DNA from: Chlamydoabsidia padenii
Lineage: Eukaryota; Mucoromycota; Mucoromycetes; Mucorales; Cunninghamellaceae
DNA length: 38,740 nucleotides
NCBI GenBank assembly: GCA_025330725.1
Contig: JAIWND010000081.1
Coordinates: 1-38,740 of the forward strand
Reading direction: 5' to 3'
Every line of letters begins with the position of its first letter. Within the stretch, counting starts at the first letter, position 1. Shown piece by piece: positions 20,705-32,291 of this stretch. The position numbers and the translations under genes are program-made. The notes beneath the pieces were generated by a model. It worked only from the letters and a program-made list of their open reading frames with translations. It made no database searches and was not told where the DNA came from.

Positions 20705-22642
20705 ATGGCGAAATCACTAGACTATTCAACAGAGCCTTCACGACAACAACTGGAACTGATTGTTAGAAAGGACAAACCTTTTAATGCCGAGCCAAGTCTA
20801 CCCAATCTCGTCCAACATTCTATTACACCCGTCAACAAGTTTTTTTGCCGCTCTCATGGACCTCTTCCTTGTCTAGATGACACTCATACTATTACCATTG
20901 ATGGTATTGGATTGAAAAACAAAGTCTACTATACGGTCAAACAACTCAAGGATATGTTTAAAGAAAGAACAATAGAAATGGCTATGCAGGTAACCACAAG
21001 AATAACATTACATTTTTTTTTCTCACACTTGTTTCTCACACTTGTTTCTCACACTTGCTTCTTTTGATATTATAGTGTGCGGTAAGGGCAAGACGTAATA
21101 TGACATCATGTATACTCATTGATCTGTTTATAGGGGAATCGGCGTGACGGGCTACATAAAGTCAAACATACCAAAGGTGTAAGTAAGGAACCACATGGTT
21201 AAAAAAGGGGGTGGGTATATGCGTACGGTTGTGTCACATTACTAATTGTTTATCATCTGTAGGTTATTTGGGGTCCTGGAGCCATTGGAAATGCTGTTTA
21301 TACTGGTTGTCGTCTCAAAGATGTCCTTGACCACGCTAATGCTGACTTTAATTCACAAGACATTGGTCGTCTTCATGTAGCCTTTGAATCCATGGAAGAG
21401 GTAAAGAATAGAATACTCACTCACATGATACTTACTTGTTTTTTTTTTGTTACACATTTTTCTAACTCAAGTGTGAAGAAGAACGATGTTATGGATCTTC
21501 TATTCCCCTTACAAAGGCAATGTAGGTCTTGAAAATCAAAATAACTTTATGTTGATCATTGACTAACCATTTGTTTTTATATGTTGGGCCTACAAAGCGA
21601 TGAACTCGGGGATGTATTATTGGCATATAAGGTATGAATCACTAATGTAGACCATACAATGATGTTAATCTTTCATAATAGATGAATGGTGAACCTCTTA
21701 CACAAGATCACGGTGCTCCTATCCGAGTAGTCGTACCAGGTAAGCCATACATCTGACTCTCCTTCTCAAATGATCGACTCATCTTTCCCCTCCTTTTTTG
21801 TTTTGTTTTATACGTTGTAGGTTATATTGGTGCAAGGTCGGTCAAGTTTTTGAAATCCATGACCATCCAGACTGAAGAGTCAGAATCTTATTTCCAACGA
21901 AAGGATTACAAAATACTACCTGGTGAAGTAAGTTGAATGATGGTGATAGTTATGAACTACCATAGTCTAACCAAATTACCCCCCCTTTTCTGAATTTAGG
22001 TAGTAACTGAACAAGATGCTGCTAATTACTGGAACAAGGTGCCTTCTATATCGGAATACAATGTGCAATCTTATGTATGTGATCCTTCTGATGGTTTGGT
22101 TGATCCATCATGCCGTGAAACAGTGGCTCGCGGTTATGCTTTATCAGGTAAATGGGGTTTATGTTGACCAACTTTTTTTTTTAACCCAGAAATTCTCTTT
22201 CTTGAAATGAATAGGTGGTGGTCGTGGGATTCAACGTGTTGGTAAGTAACAAAGTAAAGTATATGAAAAAAAAACAGGTAACATAGTAACTTATAACATC
22301 TGTAGAGGTGTCCGGAGACGACGGGAAAACATGGACGGTGGCCACCTTCATACACCGGCCCGAGAAATCACCTTTTACAAACAATGTATGGGGTTGGTGT
22401 CTATGGGAAGCAAAGATCAACGTCAAACGAAATACCAGAATTGTTTGTCGTGCATGTAAGTATCTAAAAAAAAAAAAAAAAGAGGATTCATAACAAGATT
22501 TTGATGTTGCTTCTCCTCTTTTACTATAGTGGATACGGCAGGTAACATCCAACAAGAGAATCCCATTTGGAACTATCGTGGTGTGATGAACAATGCATGG
22601 CGTACAATAGACAGGGAAAAACCTGAAAATGCCAACTTGTAG
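20705..22642 (+). CDS. Sulfite oxidase (molybdopterin enzyme, no heme domain)
   Basis: Twelve exons give 386 aa: 20705-20989, 21076-21081, 21134-21178, 21263-21400, 21472-21521, 21598-21631, 21682-21739, 21821-21927, 22000-22147, 22215-22241, 22306-22455, 22530-22642. The molybdopterin domain shows HGPLPCLDD, MQCAGNRRDGL (Cys96 would ligate Mo), VIWGPGAIGNAVYTGCRLKDVL and APIRVVVPGYIGARSVKFL. The dimer domain shows YALSGGGRGIQRVEVSGDDG, WGWCLWEA and NPIWNYRGVMNNAW. The enzyme oxidises sulfite to sulfate. No cytochrome b5 domain is present, so it resembles the plant peroxisomal form in length and layout. The last residues, ANL, are only a weak PTS1-like tail, so a peroxisomal location is speculative. 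Exon 2 is 6 nt (TGTGCG) and supplies Cys-Ala of the catalytic motif. Confidence 0.93.
21021..21059 (+). repeat. 13-bp tandem repeat (x3) in sulfite oxidase intron 1
   Basis: TCTCACACTTGTT occurs three times in a row (the last copy ends GCT), 16 bp before the 3' splice site of the 6-nt exon. It forms the pyrimidine-rich part of the intron. Confidence 0.8.
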
Positions 22643-23451
22643 TCTACTCTAGTCATTTACTACCTATACCATCACCTTTATCAGTGTGTCATTGTGTCTT
22701 AACGTTTTTGAATTATCTATAATAAACTACTCTTTTATTTAAACCTTATATAAATGTATTCATTGTATTTTTTTATGTTATGATATTAAATAACAGTGAT
22801 ATATCCTCGACCCCACTTTTTTAAATGCATTGATCGGGATTTGAATTTTAAAATCCGCTGATATGGTTATGTATTGCCTTGAATCTTTCTGATGGTCCCC
22901 TCCTTTGGTTTGTGCATCAATCAGGAGGAAGGGTGAGCTTTAAGTGATAATCGTCCACATAACCTGGACTTTATCTTTGCATCTAAGAGAGAAGGAGAAG
23001 TATTCTCTGCCTTTTTCTACATACCACATTAATATGATTTCCAACATGGTAAAGCGTAAAATAATGTGTCCCTTGATAAATATTCTTTTCAGCAACGATA
23101 TACAACACAGTAACTCTGATGTGAGAATCTTGAGTAGGCTCACCACCAATTAAGCTTTGTAACATAGAAACAAAGACATTTTTAACAATTCACCACTCTC
23201 AATAAAAAATAAATCTGTCATCAGTTAGTAGTATTTACTTGAAAACGAGGGGTAGACATTTCATAAATGGTCTGACATTCACAAACCCAGAAATACCAAA
23301 TCGAGATCTGCCGTAGCTCATCAGTGATGGGCTAAGAGTCGGAATCTGAAAATGCCCGTAGTAATTCTGAATTTAAAAAGCTACGTGTACTTTTTTTTTT
23401 TTCTTCCTTTCTTTCTTTACTTTTTAATTTTATAACACTTTTACAGTAAAG
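22643..23451. other. Intergenic, sulfite oxidase 3' flank and XRN1 promoter region
   Basis: AATAAAC near 22720 is a likely 3'-processing signal. Open frames at 22940-23165 on both strands are shadows without motifs. A motif copy with an inverted partner lies at 22832-22860. A pyrimidine-rich tract (23391-23422) precedes the XRN1 ATG. Confidence 0.45.
22832..22860 (-). repeat. Recurrent motif, reverse copy with inverted half
   Basis: CGGGATTTGAA at 22835-22845 is an exact core. TTTTAAAATCCGCTG directly after it forms an inverted repeat with the GGATTT part. Confidence 0.55.
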
Positions 23452-24082
23452 ATGGGGATTCCAAAGTTCTTCCGATGGATGAGGTAGGTTAAAAAAAAAA
23501 AAAAAGATATTTCATACAATTGTATACCACTTTTATATAACAGATGCTAACTCCCTTCTTTTTTTTAGTGAACGTTATCCCATGTGCTCACAATTAATCA
23601 CTGAAAACCGCATACCTGAATTCGGTAAGTTCCAATATATACACTCTCCTCTCCCCTTCCTCTTTAATATCATATACTCATCCATCTTTATTCTATTTAG
23701 ATAACTTGTATTTGGATATGAATGGTATTATTCACAACTGCTCTCACAACAACAATGACAGCGCTCATTTCCGTATTACCGAAGAACAAATCTGGATTGG
23801 CATCTTCAATTACGTGGACCACTTGTTCGCCAAGATTAAACCGAAAAAGACATTCTTCCTGGCTATTGATGGTGTGGCTCCTCGTGCTAAAATGAATCAA
23901 CAACGATCTCGACGCTTTAGAACGGCAAAGGATGCAGAAGATAATAGACGGCGGGCCATTAGCAAAGGTGAAGAACTTCCTGAAGAAGATCCTTTTGATA
24001 GCAATTGTATCACACCTGGTAAGTTCCTTCCTCCTCCTCCTCCTCCTCCTCCTCCTCCACTGAACCCATTCAGACTGACTGA

Positions 24083-24149
<67 letters not shown>

Positions 24150-27100
24150 GTACTGCTTTTATGAAGAAATTGACTTTGCAATTACGGTATTTTATCTCTA
24201 AAAAGATATCTGAAGATGCTCTCTGGCGTGATGTGGAAATCATTCTATCTGGTCCTGAAGTTCCTGGTGAAGGTGAACACAAGATTATGGAATTCATCCG
24301 TTTGTCCAAGGCTCAAGAAGGTTATAATCCCAATACAAGACATTGTTTATATGGTCTCGATGCTGATTTGGTGATGCTGGGTTTATTAAGTCATGATCCT
24401 CACTTTGCTTTGTTACGTGAAGAAGTGACCTTTGGTGGAAAGAAATCCCGTGGGAAGTCTGTCAGGTAATCAATAGTAAAACTCATAAAGGAAGAATTGG
24501 ATGGTCCACTAACTTGCATACTCATAGCTTGGAATCACAAAACTTTTATCTGATGCATCTCTCTCTTTTACGTGAATATCTCAACATGGAATTCAAGTCG
24601 TTGGAAAAGACCTTGTCCTTTGATTACAATCTGGAACGCATCTTGGACGATTTTATCCTCTTGGCTCTCTTTGTCGGCAATGACTTTTTACCCAATCTAC
24701 CCAATCTACATATTAATGAAGGTGCTCTCGGTCTTATGTTTAACATTTACAAAAAGGTGCTTCCCTCCTGTGGTGGTTATTTACAAGATGGTGGCAATGT
24801 AAACTTGGCTAATATGCAACTTGTCCTGAATGAATTGGCTCAAACTGTCGAAAAGGATGCTTTTGAAGCTGAAGTCATCGATTCTATTTATCTTGGTGCT
24901 AAACAAGAAAAGGCCGATTTTGAAGAAATGCATCGATTGGAAAAGAAGCATAAGAAAAAAAAGGAACTAGGTAAGGATAAAGTTAAATGATATTCTAAAT
25001 GGAAGGAAACCCCCTCCCACCAACTAATCCACTCTGTTTGATTTACAATAGTCCTGACTCCTACTCAGCGTGATCTCTTTGACAAACTCAAGACCTTTGT
25101 ACTCGCTCATAAACGTGGTAAATCTGAAGCACTACACTTTGATTCAAGTCTTAAACCAGTGGATCGCAAATTCGTGGAAACGGTGGCCCAGGCTCTTGGA
25201 ATGGGCTCTGCTATTGAATATTCTAATGAAGATAATACCAAGCATGTCTATGTTGAATTCGAAAGCGACGATGAAGATGACACGGATGACGATGAAACCG
25301 ACGAGGAAGCATTGGCGGCTCGTGATCGTGTCCTTGGTAAATATGAAAATGCTCCTGTAGTCGCTGAACTATCTAGTGAAGAAATCGAAAAAGAAGAAAA
25401 AGATCGGGCTGATCAACGATTCAAGAAATGGAGGGCGGACTACTATATGGTAATATAAACAAGAGGGGTGATGGTGGTAATGGCAACACACACCAAGGTG
25501 AACTAACCAATCTCTCTTTCTTTCCCCCCCCTTTATGTAGGAAAAAATGGATATCGATATCGATAACGAAGAACAAATGGATGGTTTGATCGGATCTTAC
25601 ATCACTGGAATTCAATGGGTGCTACATTACTATTACGATGGTGTTGTCTCGTGGGGTTGGTTCTATCCTTATCACTATGCTCCAAAAATATCTGATCTGG
25701 TCAACATCTCCAAGTATCAAGACACTAAATTTGATCTTGGTCAACCCTTCAAACCTTACGAACAACTGATGGGTGTCTTGCCTGCACTTAGCAAAAAGTT
25801 ACTCCCGGTTGCTTATCAAGTAAGAAAGGAAATAATGTCATTAGCAACAAATGAACTAACTTGTTCTTTTTGTTTTAGGAACTAATGACTGATCCATCCT
25901 CACCAATCATCGACTTTTACCCTCGGGACTTTGATTTGGATATGAATGGCAAAAAACAAGACTGGGAAGCTGTCATCAAGATTCCATTTATTGATGAAAC
26001 TAGACTTTTGGAAGCCATGAAACGAAAAGAAGGATCTCTCACCAAGATGGAACGTGATATGGCTCGGTTTGGTGAAAGCTTCAAGTTTGTCCATGTGCCA
26101 CTAACTCAAGATGACGACGATGACAACAAGCATGTGTATAAAAGTCCTATTCCTGGTCTCTTCCCTGACATTCATCATTGCAGCGCTCGTGAAGTGGTTT
26201 ATCATCTACCTACCTTGGGCGGTCAAACAGTGCTTCGAAAAACTTTACTGGATGGTGCCAAATTTGGAAAGGATTCTTTATCAGGCTTCCCTACACTTGC
26301 AACAATCCCTTACTCAAGTGTCCTTAGCTTCCACAACGTCAAGGTATTCCAACAAGATAGCAAGAACGAAACTGTGGTGGTCAAGCTTCATGATCGTTTT
26401 GCCAATATGCAAACTGAAGATATTGCGAAATTGCTGCTCTATAAACGTGTTTATGTCCGTAAGTACACACAAAGGCAACAATAATATGATTGATTCTAAC
26501 TCTCTTTTTTTTTTTAAATATATATATATATATATATTGCTGTAGATTACCCTTACCTTCAAGAGGCTGTAGTGATTGCTGTATCTAATGAAACGACCAA
26601 ATATACACTCAAGATTGCTGGCAAGAAACGAATCACACGTGAACTACAAATGGATGAAGAAGAACAAAAAGAATGGTCCAAACGAACAGGCCGGGCGGAA
26701 TGGCTCTCCAGCAAGCGATTCGGATTGGAAATTGGATCTACCACAACAGCACTACATGTCTGTGTCTTGCGCGGGATGAAACGAACGGATGATGGTGCTT
26801 TGGTGAAAGAATATGTCAGTCCGGCTCAAGAAGAAGTGATCCCAGTTCAAGCAGCAGTAATGAAGGTGGCTCATGAAGATCCTCGGTATATTGAACGCAA
26901 GGCTCCACCTGTGACCGAAAGTTATCCTATCAACAGCAGGATCTTCCTTTTGGGTGGCGGACGCTATGGCACCATGGGCACCATCACTGGACATACTGAA
27001 AAGAACAACCTTGACATTCAACTGGTCATTCCCGCTACTCGTGATATTGCCGAACCGACCTTTGGTATCGAAGCCCGTGCACATCAAGATCAAATCTCTC

Positions 27101-28285
27101 AATATATGTCCTCATTTATACTGGCCGACCAAATCAAGTACAGTCCTCTGACCTTGTCTAAGATCACGTCTTCCTTGCAAATCATGGATCGAAACGGGCA
27201 AAGGGTCAACGTTGGTCTCAACCTCAAATTTGAAGCCCGGCAACAAAAGGTGATTGGTTACACTAGGAAAAATGGAGCTGGACATTGGGAATACTCTGCC
27301 AAGGCGGCTGATTTGATCAAGGCATATGTTGAAGCCTTCCCTTACTTTGTACAACTCGTACAAGGTGGTCGAAATGGAGGTAAAGAAAAAAAAAAGGAAA
27401 AAAGAAAAAATTTAATGATTAAACATACTGTCTTTTGTATACTTTAGGTTTTGGTGGTGAAATGATCAACGCTTCTGATCTGGCTTGGACTGAAAATGGA
27501 TCGGCGGAAATCAAGCGTATGAAGTCCTGGTTAAAGGAAAGAGGTGTGGATGATTTGCCCAAAGCACCCTTGTTAGCAGAAGAATTTGAAGAGGTAAAAA
27601 CGGAGGGATACCTCAATTATGAATACTAAACAAACTCATTTTGTCCTACAGCCTGTTGTCAAAGCGATGGAAATGATGGCGGCACAATATCACGACTATT
27701 ATGAAAAGCTGGACTTCAAGCGTGTCCTTGTCAAGAACACACCTCGAACAGTCTTACTCCGACCTGAAGACGCTGAAGCCAAACTCCATGCACAAGTATT
27801 CCAACTGGGTGATCGTATTACTTATGTTTTAGAAAGTGGTGGGATACCAATCGACAGCAAAGGTACTGTGGTGGGTGTACAAGAAAAGGCGGTGGAAATT
27901 GTATTCGATACTCCCTTCATGGGTGGTCAAGATCTTGCTGGAAGGTAAAAACAAAGCAAAACGAATAACACTCATTTAGACTGAACCAAATTCTTTTTGT
28001 AGATGCTCCGAATACCGTGGCATGGTACTTCCTTTCTTTGCGGTGCTTAATGTGACCGTCCCTCAATTGCTCTTTGAAAACGCAGTGTCTAATGGCCTAT
28101 CTAACAACAGTATGCATAAAAAGGAACACACTAAAAAGGAACACTTTCAACAAGAGCCAAAGCAACATCATAAACAATATCGTGGAACCGATGGCCAACA
28201 ACAGTCCAGACGTGGAAATAACGATGGTCAACAACAACAACAACCTAGACGGATTATGAAGAAACCCAACGGAAATCGTGATTAG
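23452..28285 (+). CDS. XRN1: 5'-3' exoribonuclease 1
   Basis: Twelve exons give 1325 aa: 23452-23483, 23569-23624, 23701-24018, 24150-24465, 24528-24970, 25052-25449, 25541-25819, 25879-26458, 26546-27379, 27448-27593, 27652-27944, 28003-28285. The start MGIPKFFRWMSERYP is the XRN family N-terminus. Catalytic acidic residues are visible: LYLDMNG (Asp35), VPGEGEHKI (Glu176, Glu178), YGLDADLVM (Asp206, Asp208) and FVGNDFLPNLP. The SYITGIQWVLHYYYDGVVSWGWFYP block and the later beta-rich domains follow. XRN1 degrades decapped mRNA in the cytoplasm. Choice of XRN1 over XRN2/RAT1 rests on the N-terminus (PxFFRWxSERYP, NLYLDMNGIIHNCSH) and the long SH3-like region after the core. The tail is short, Lys/Gln/Asn-rich, and the protein is shorter than the yeast enzyme (1528 aa). 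Confidence 0.94.
24029..24147 (+). repeat. (CCT)n and 62-nt poly-T inside XRN1 intron 3
   Basis: About ten CCT units (24029-24058) are followed, after a short spacer, by 62 consecutive T (24086-24147) that run directly into the AG of the 3' splice site. Confidence 0.9.
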
Positions 28286-28763
28286 ACTATGGTTTAATAG
28301 ATAATGTTATATAGATATAGTTTTGTATTTATTTATTTATATTATTAACTAGATCTTTTAACTATTCCCCCTTTCCCTTCCTTCATCTATTTTTTTTTTT
28401 TTTTGGACCTTGCGATCTAATCTTTGAAATAAAAAACTTTTTTCTTATACACTCAATATTTGGACGGGTTTGACGTGGGACGATACAGAATCATTATTTC
28501 CTTTTTTGTGGATAGTGATCGAAACCGCATGGGATTGTTCCTTTTGTCTAAACAAGTGCCGTTCTGATTGATCTGCATATGACATGGAGGAATCATTCTG
28601 GATTATTTTTCCAATGGAAAACAAAATCGATTCGCCGCTTAAATATATGCATTAACGTGGGGTCAATTTTATTGAGTGAGTTTGTTTGTACAAAGAGAAA
28701 AAAGATGAACGATATTGGCTATTAAAAGTATTTACAGTAAGAAGATCAACAAATAACAGAAAT
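28286..28763. other. Intergenic, convergent 3' ends
   Basis: XRN1 3' flank (AATAAAAAAC near 28428) and the 3' flank of the small leftward gene. No gene is seen. Confidence 0.45.
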
Positions 28764-28976
28764 TTAGCCGGATTTTGTGGGAATGCGATGTAATTGCGCC
28801 TGAGTGTATTGGGAGAGTTGTCGGGAATATTCATGCTGAGCCATTTTGAGTAATTGGTTTCTTCTGGCGATGGTTCGACCAATCAAACTCTCTTTTTGAA
28901 TAGCAGCATTGTGGTGAGTACGATGTCTTTTCGTTTTATGGTGAAGATGTAAACTTGGTACTGGAGTATAAAACAT
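28764..28976 (-). CDS. Possible small basic protein, 70 aa, unknown
   Basis: This is a single uninterrupted ATG frame of 70 codons. The product begins MFYTPVPSLHLHHKTKRHRT, is His/Lys/Arg-rich at the N-terminus, and has a helix-prone middle (RTIARRNQLLKMAQHEYSRQ). It has no signal peptide, membrane segment or known domain that I recognise. A TATATAAA box lies about 65 bp before the ATG, the same spacing as at two recognised genes here, and the composition is not the Phe/Ile/Asn-rich type of random AT-rich frames. I think it may be real, but chance is not excluded. Confidence 0.42.
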   Translation of the reverse strand: MFYTPVPSLHLHHKTKRHRTHHNAAIQKESLIGRTIARRNQLLKMAQHEYSRQLSQYTQAQLHRIPTKSG

Positions 28977-29039
28977 GATATCTCAAGGTATCTTAATTAA
29001 AGAAGGAAAAAAAAAAAGAAGAGAGGATGGATGATTGTG

Positions 29040-29047
29040 TTTATATA
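29040..29047 (-). promoter_or_regulatory. TATA box of the 70-aa ORF
   Basis: TATATAAA on the minus strand, about 65 bp before the ATG at 28976. Confidence 0.4.
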
Positions 29048-29399
29048 GTCATCATGACATCTAAGGGGGAAGGGTTTAGTGCATTTATGATGTCATGGTA
29101 TCCGAGAGATCCAATGAAATGCTCTTGTCGTTTCCACTTCCACCATGGTGGGTGGGTCGTGCTGAGCGGGGCTTGAACATCCAATTTTTTAGAGACTAAA
29201 AGAAAAATGCCGACTTTATGGAATCAAACTTCTTTCCTTCTCCTCCCCCCCTTTTTTTTTAAGATCCACATATACATTCGTTTAGATCTACTTTTATTAG
29301 TCTAGTTTTTGTTTTTTTATTAAAAGATTACTTTAACCTTTATCCATCGGTATGTCATTATGAACTCACATTCTCTTTTTTGAATCCAACTGATTCTTA
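29048..29399. other. Intergenic, no gene seen
   Basis: AT-rich DNA with a motif variant GCGGGGCTTGAAC at about 29166-29178. No ORF is supported. Confidence 0.45.
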
Positions 29400-30110
29400 T
29401 GAATGTAGGCACTTTTTTTGTATTGTATCTTTGACTTGGCCACGGCTTGTCAAACATTGTTGGTACTCATAAAGTTAAATTTACTTGACTCATCTTGTAT
29501 ATGTTTAGGGCATAGTCTACCTTATGACTGAGGGGAACCGCCCTGACTTGTCAATTGCTATAGTATCTTATCCAGTCAAGCCAAGGAGGTATGCAAAGAC
29601 GTCATTTGAAAGGTCCGAAGGTAAGTCCCCATTGTTAGGAACAAACAATGAATATCATCATGACTTTGTGATGATCTTATATAACAGTCTTCCTATACTA
29701 TTTTTCATTTACAATAGAACCGCGCTAATTTGGTTGGCCCACCCTGGTCTGATTCAAGAAAAGAAGAAAACGGACAACTATACCGCAAGGTAGGATTTAT
29801 TAATGAACAATGGGAATACGTAGGTATAGGACTAACCTGGATGACTTGATAGGATGGAATAAAATTTTACCAAATTGGGTTTACACACTCAGTAACTGGA
29901 TTAGCCAACCTAACCACAAATGAATGCAACATCGTCATATAAAAATGTGAAACCTTTTGTGCCACGTTTTATCTCAAATAGCATAGCCCATGATCTTTCT
30001 ACCATTGGTTTGCCATTGTCTCGTTGGATGATGTCGTCAGTCTCGGTTGGAATGGACCTCAAAATCGGGACTGGGGGATGCACTTGGAAATGGGCTTTAT
30101 TAGTATAGTT
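29400..30110 (+). pseudogene. Unrecognised exon-like fragments
   Basis: Pieces with good splice signals can be read in order. An exon from about 29563 (after CTATAG) to 29620 reads YLIQSSQGGMQRRHLKGPK. An exon at about 29718-29789 reads NRANLVGPPWSDSRKEENGQ then LYRK. The next, after GATAG at about 29855, reads DGIKFYQIGFTHSVTGLANL then TTNECNIVI and stops at about 29940. No start codon or family is recognised, and the ATG frame at 29524 does not join them in frame. It may be a decayed gene or the remains of a short secreted-protein gene. Confidence 0.3.
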
Positions 30111-30186
30111 TTACTTTTTAGACTTTTTTTATATAATAAAGGGGTGTATGTATAAATAAACTTTATAGACACTAATTGGATGTAGG

Positions 30187-30226
<40 letters not shown>
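30187..30226 (+). repeat. 40-nt poly-A run
   Basis: Forty consecutive A. No target duplication or coding body is evident upstream, so I do not call it a retroposed copy. Confidence 0.85.
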
Positions 30227-30230
<4 letters not shown>

Positions 30231-32276
30231 GGACCAAACTAGCTGGGAAGGCGGGGGGTGAACATAAAAAAAATCAGCATGAATTGCATATTGGAAGGCC
30301 ATTTTAGCACCACTTTTACGATATTTAGGGGTTTACAAATCTATCTCGATTAAAATGAACTTACTCATCATTTTAGCCTTCCCCAAAAAAGCATGATACA
30401 AATTTATTCCCAAAAACTTGGTACACCAGTGTAAGATTATCCAATGCGAACAAAGGGAAAAAAACAAACAAACCTAAAACTATGCTTTACTATAGTTGGG
30501 TCATAATACTTGGATTATGCGGAAGCAGGATCTTGTGTAAGAATGACTCGATGGGAGGAGACATCAAGGCCAAGGATGAAACTGATACAAAGGGAGATAA
30601 CAAAAGGAATCGGGCATAAGATTACAATCAACTAATAGTGTAGAACATACTGGAATTGAGACGATATCAGGCAGGTAAAAGAAATAAGCAAGCGAGGAGA
30701 TGGATCCAAAAAGAGAATTGGGCTTGTACCCCGAAAGCTTCTTTTCATATACCACCTCTATCTATTGATACAGTAACCTATCCATTCTCATTATAAAACA
30801 CTCCTCAATATTACCAATCTATTGTGGACCTTACTGCCAACTTCAAGTCCTTCCGTTCTTGCATGAATTTGGGCTGTAACATTCAAAATCCGCCCATCCG
30901 GTATATACGTTCTTCTTTTTCAGTTATCATAAAGTCCTTTAAAATGTTACATTTAGTTTTTTTTTTTTATTACATTTAGTTTAAAACAACAATTATTTCT
31001 ATACTATGCATATACTATGGTAAATATGGAGATTAAACTATGTGAGTAGAGACGGGAGAAGAGAGACATAAAAAGCCAGAGACCATCACCACTTTGTCCA
31101 TTGTTCGATCCAATACAATCCAATGTTTAAAAATAAAAGAGTTGCCCGTTTTACCCTTGTTGTCCGATTGCGCAATTCATCGAAACGAGTGTCGATAGAA
31201 TGCTCATGAAAGTGATTGCTGCTGTGTATTCAGTTTGTCGCCCAATCTGATCTATTTGTCAAAAGATTGTAATAGCTTTATGTCGATAAATCATCCAAAT
31301 CACCTTTTGATAGTCGTAATGGTCAATAGTCGGAATTCGCTGCCCTGCTAAAGTTCCTTGTTGTTCCTTGTTGTATAGAATTGTCACCATAGACGTCAAC
31401 TTGGATAGAAAAATAATGAAGCGGCAATGTTATTGCCTATGTTTGCTGGTATTTGGACCACCGATCCACCTAAACATACAGAGAAAGAGAGAGAGAGAAA
31501 GAGAAAGGTTAGTATCAAAGACTTGATACTTTCTAAAGTACCACGCCTTTCTTCTCTTTTGCTTGTTTTACCTTTTTACCCAGTTAGTTATACCGGCCAG
31601 AAGAGAGATTTGCCTACTTGCATTACCATAGAGTCAGTTGCTTCATCGCCCTATTAACCACCGAATCCACCACTTTGTGTAGGTTAGTATATATATAATT
31701 ATTGACCGATTTTCTTTTGTTCTTACCCAACTGTACCTTGCAACATAACCGCTTGAGAAGAAGTCACCAGAGCTACAATCCAATACCTTGTTGATATAGA
31801 TCCAAATAAAAATATTTAGCCTACTTGAATAGACAAAAAGTATAGTTGAGTGAATAGTCATTATCGTTTTACTAGGTTGAATCGCAAGTACTTTACCTTT
31901 ATTGAGGAAGGGAAGCTGAAGTTATAGTTGTAAAGAAGGATTCATGTTAACATTGTCATAGTATTACTTGAGTATAGTCGTTTCATCAGGCTTCTATAGT
32001 GGCAACTATTTAATGATATAGATGGTTAGTCATTTGATGAAGAAGCAGTTATTGTTCTTACTTTTGGTCATCGATTGGTTTAACAAGGGATTAAAGATCG
32101 TCAATAAGCATGTGTTATAGCTTATCAAAGAAGATGTGTCAATCCATTGATCAAGGCATTCCAGTAACATGCTTATGTTCAAGTGGAATGGATCAAGTTA
32201 TAGCTAAAGTGGAAGGTGGGAGTGGACAAAAAAAAAAAAAAAAAGAAAGAGGGGAAATCGCTTTCCATTGACATTG

Positions 32277-32291
32277 TTTTCAAATCCCGAC
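32277..32291 (+). repeat. Recurrent motif TTTTCAAATCCCGAC, exact core
   Basis: Exact core in the gene-poor stretch, with GACATT at a similar place on both sides (TTGACATTG before, CGACATTTT after). Confidence 0.6.

Noticed and set aside
24070..24309. Minus-strand frame with a long poly-Lys stretch.
   Set aside because: It is the antisense of the poly-T tract in XRN1 intron 3 and of XRN1 coding sequence.
26572..27447. A long 291-codon plus frame read as a separate gene.
   Set aside because: It is XRN1 exon 9 running on into the next intron.
30187..30226. Poly-A tail of a processed pseudogene or LINE.
   Set aside because: No coding or element body precedes it and no target duplication was found; long A/T runs are common here.
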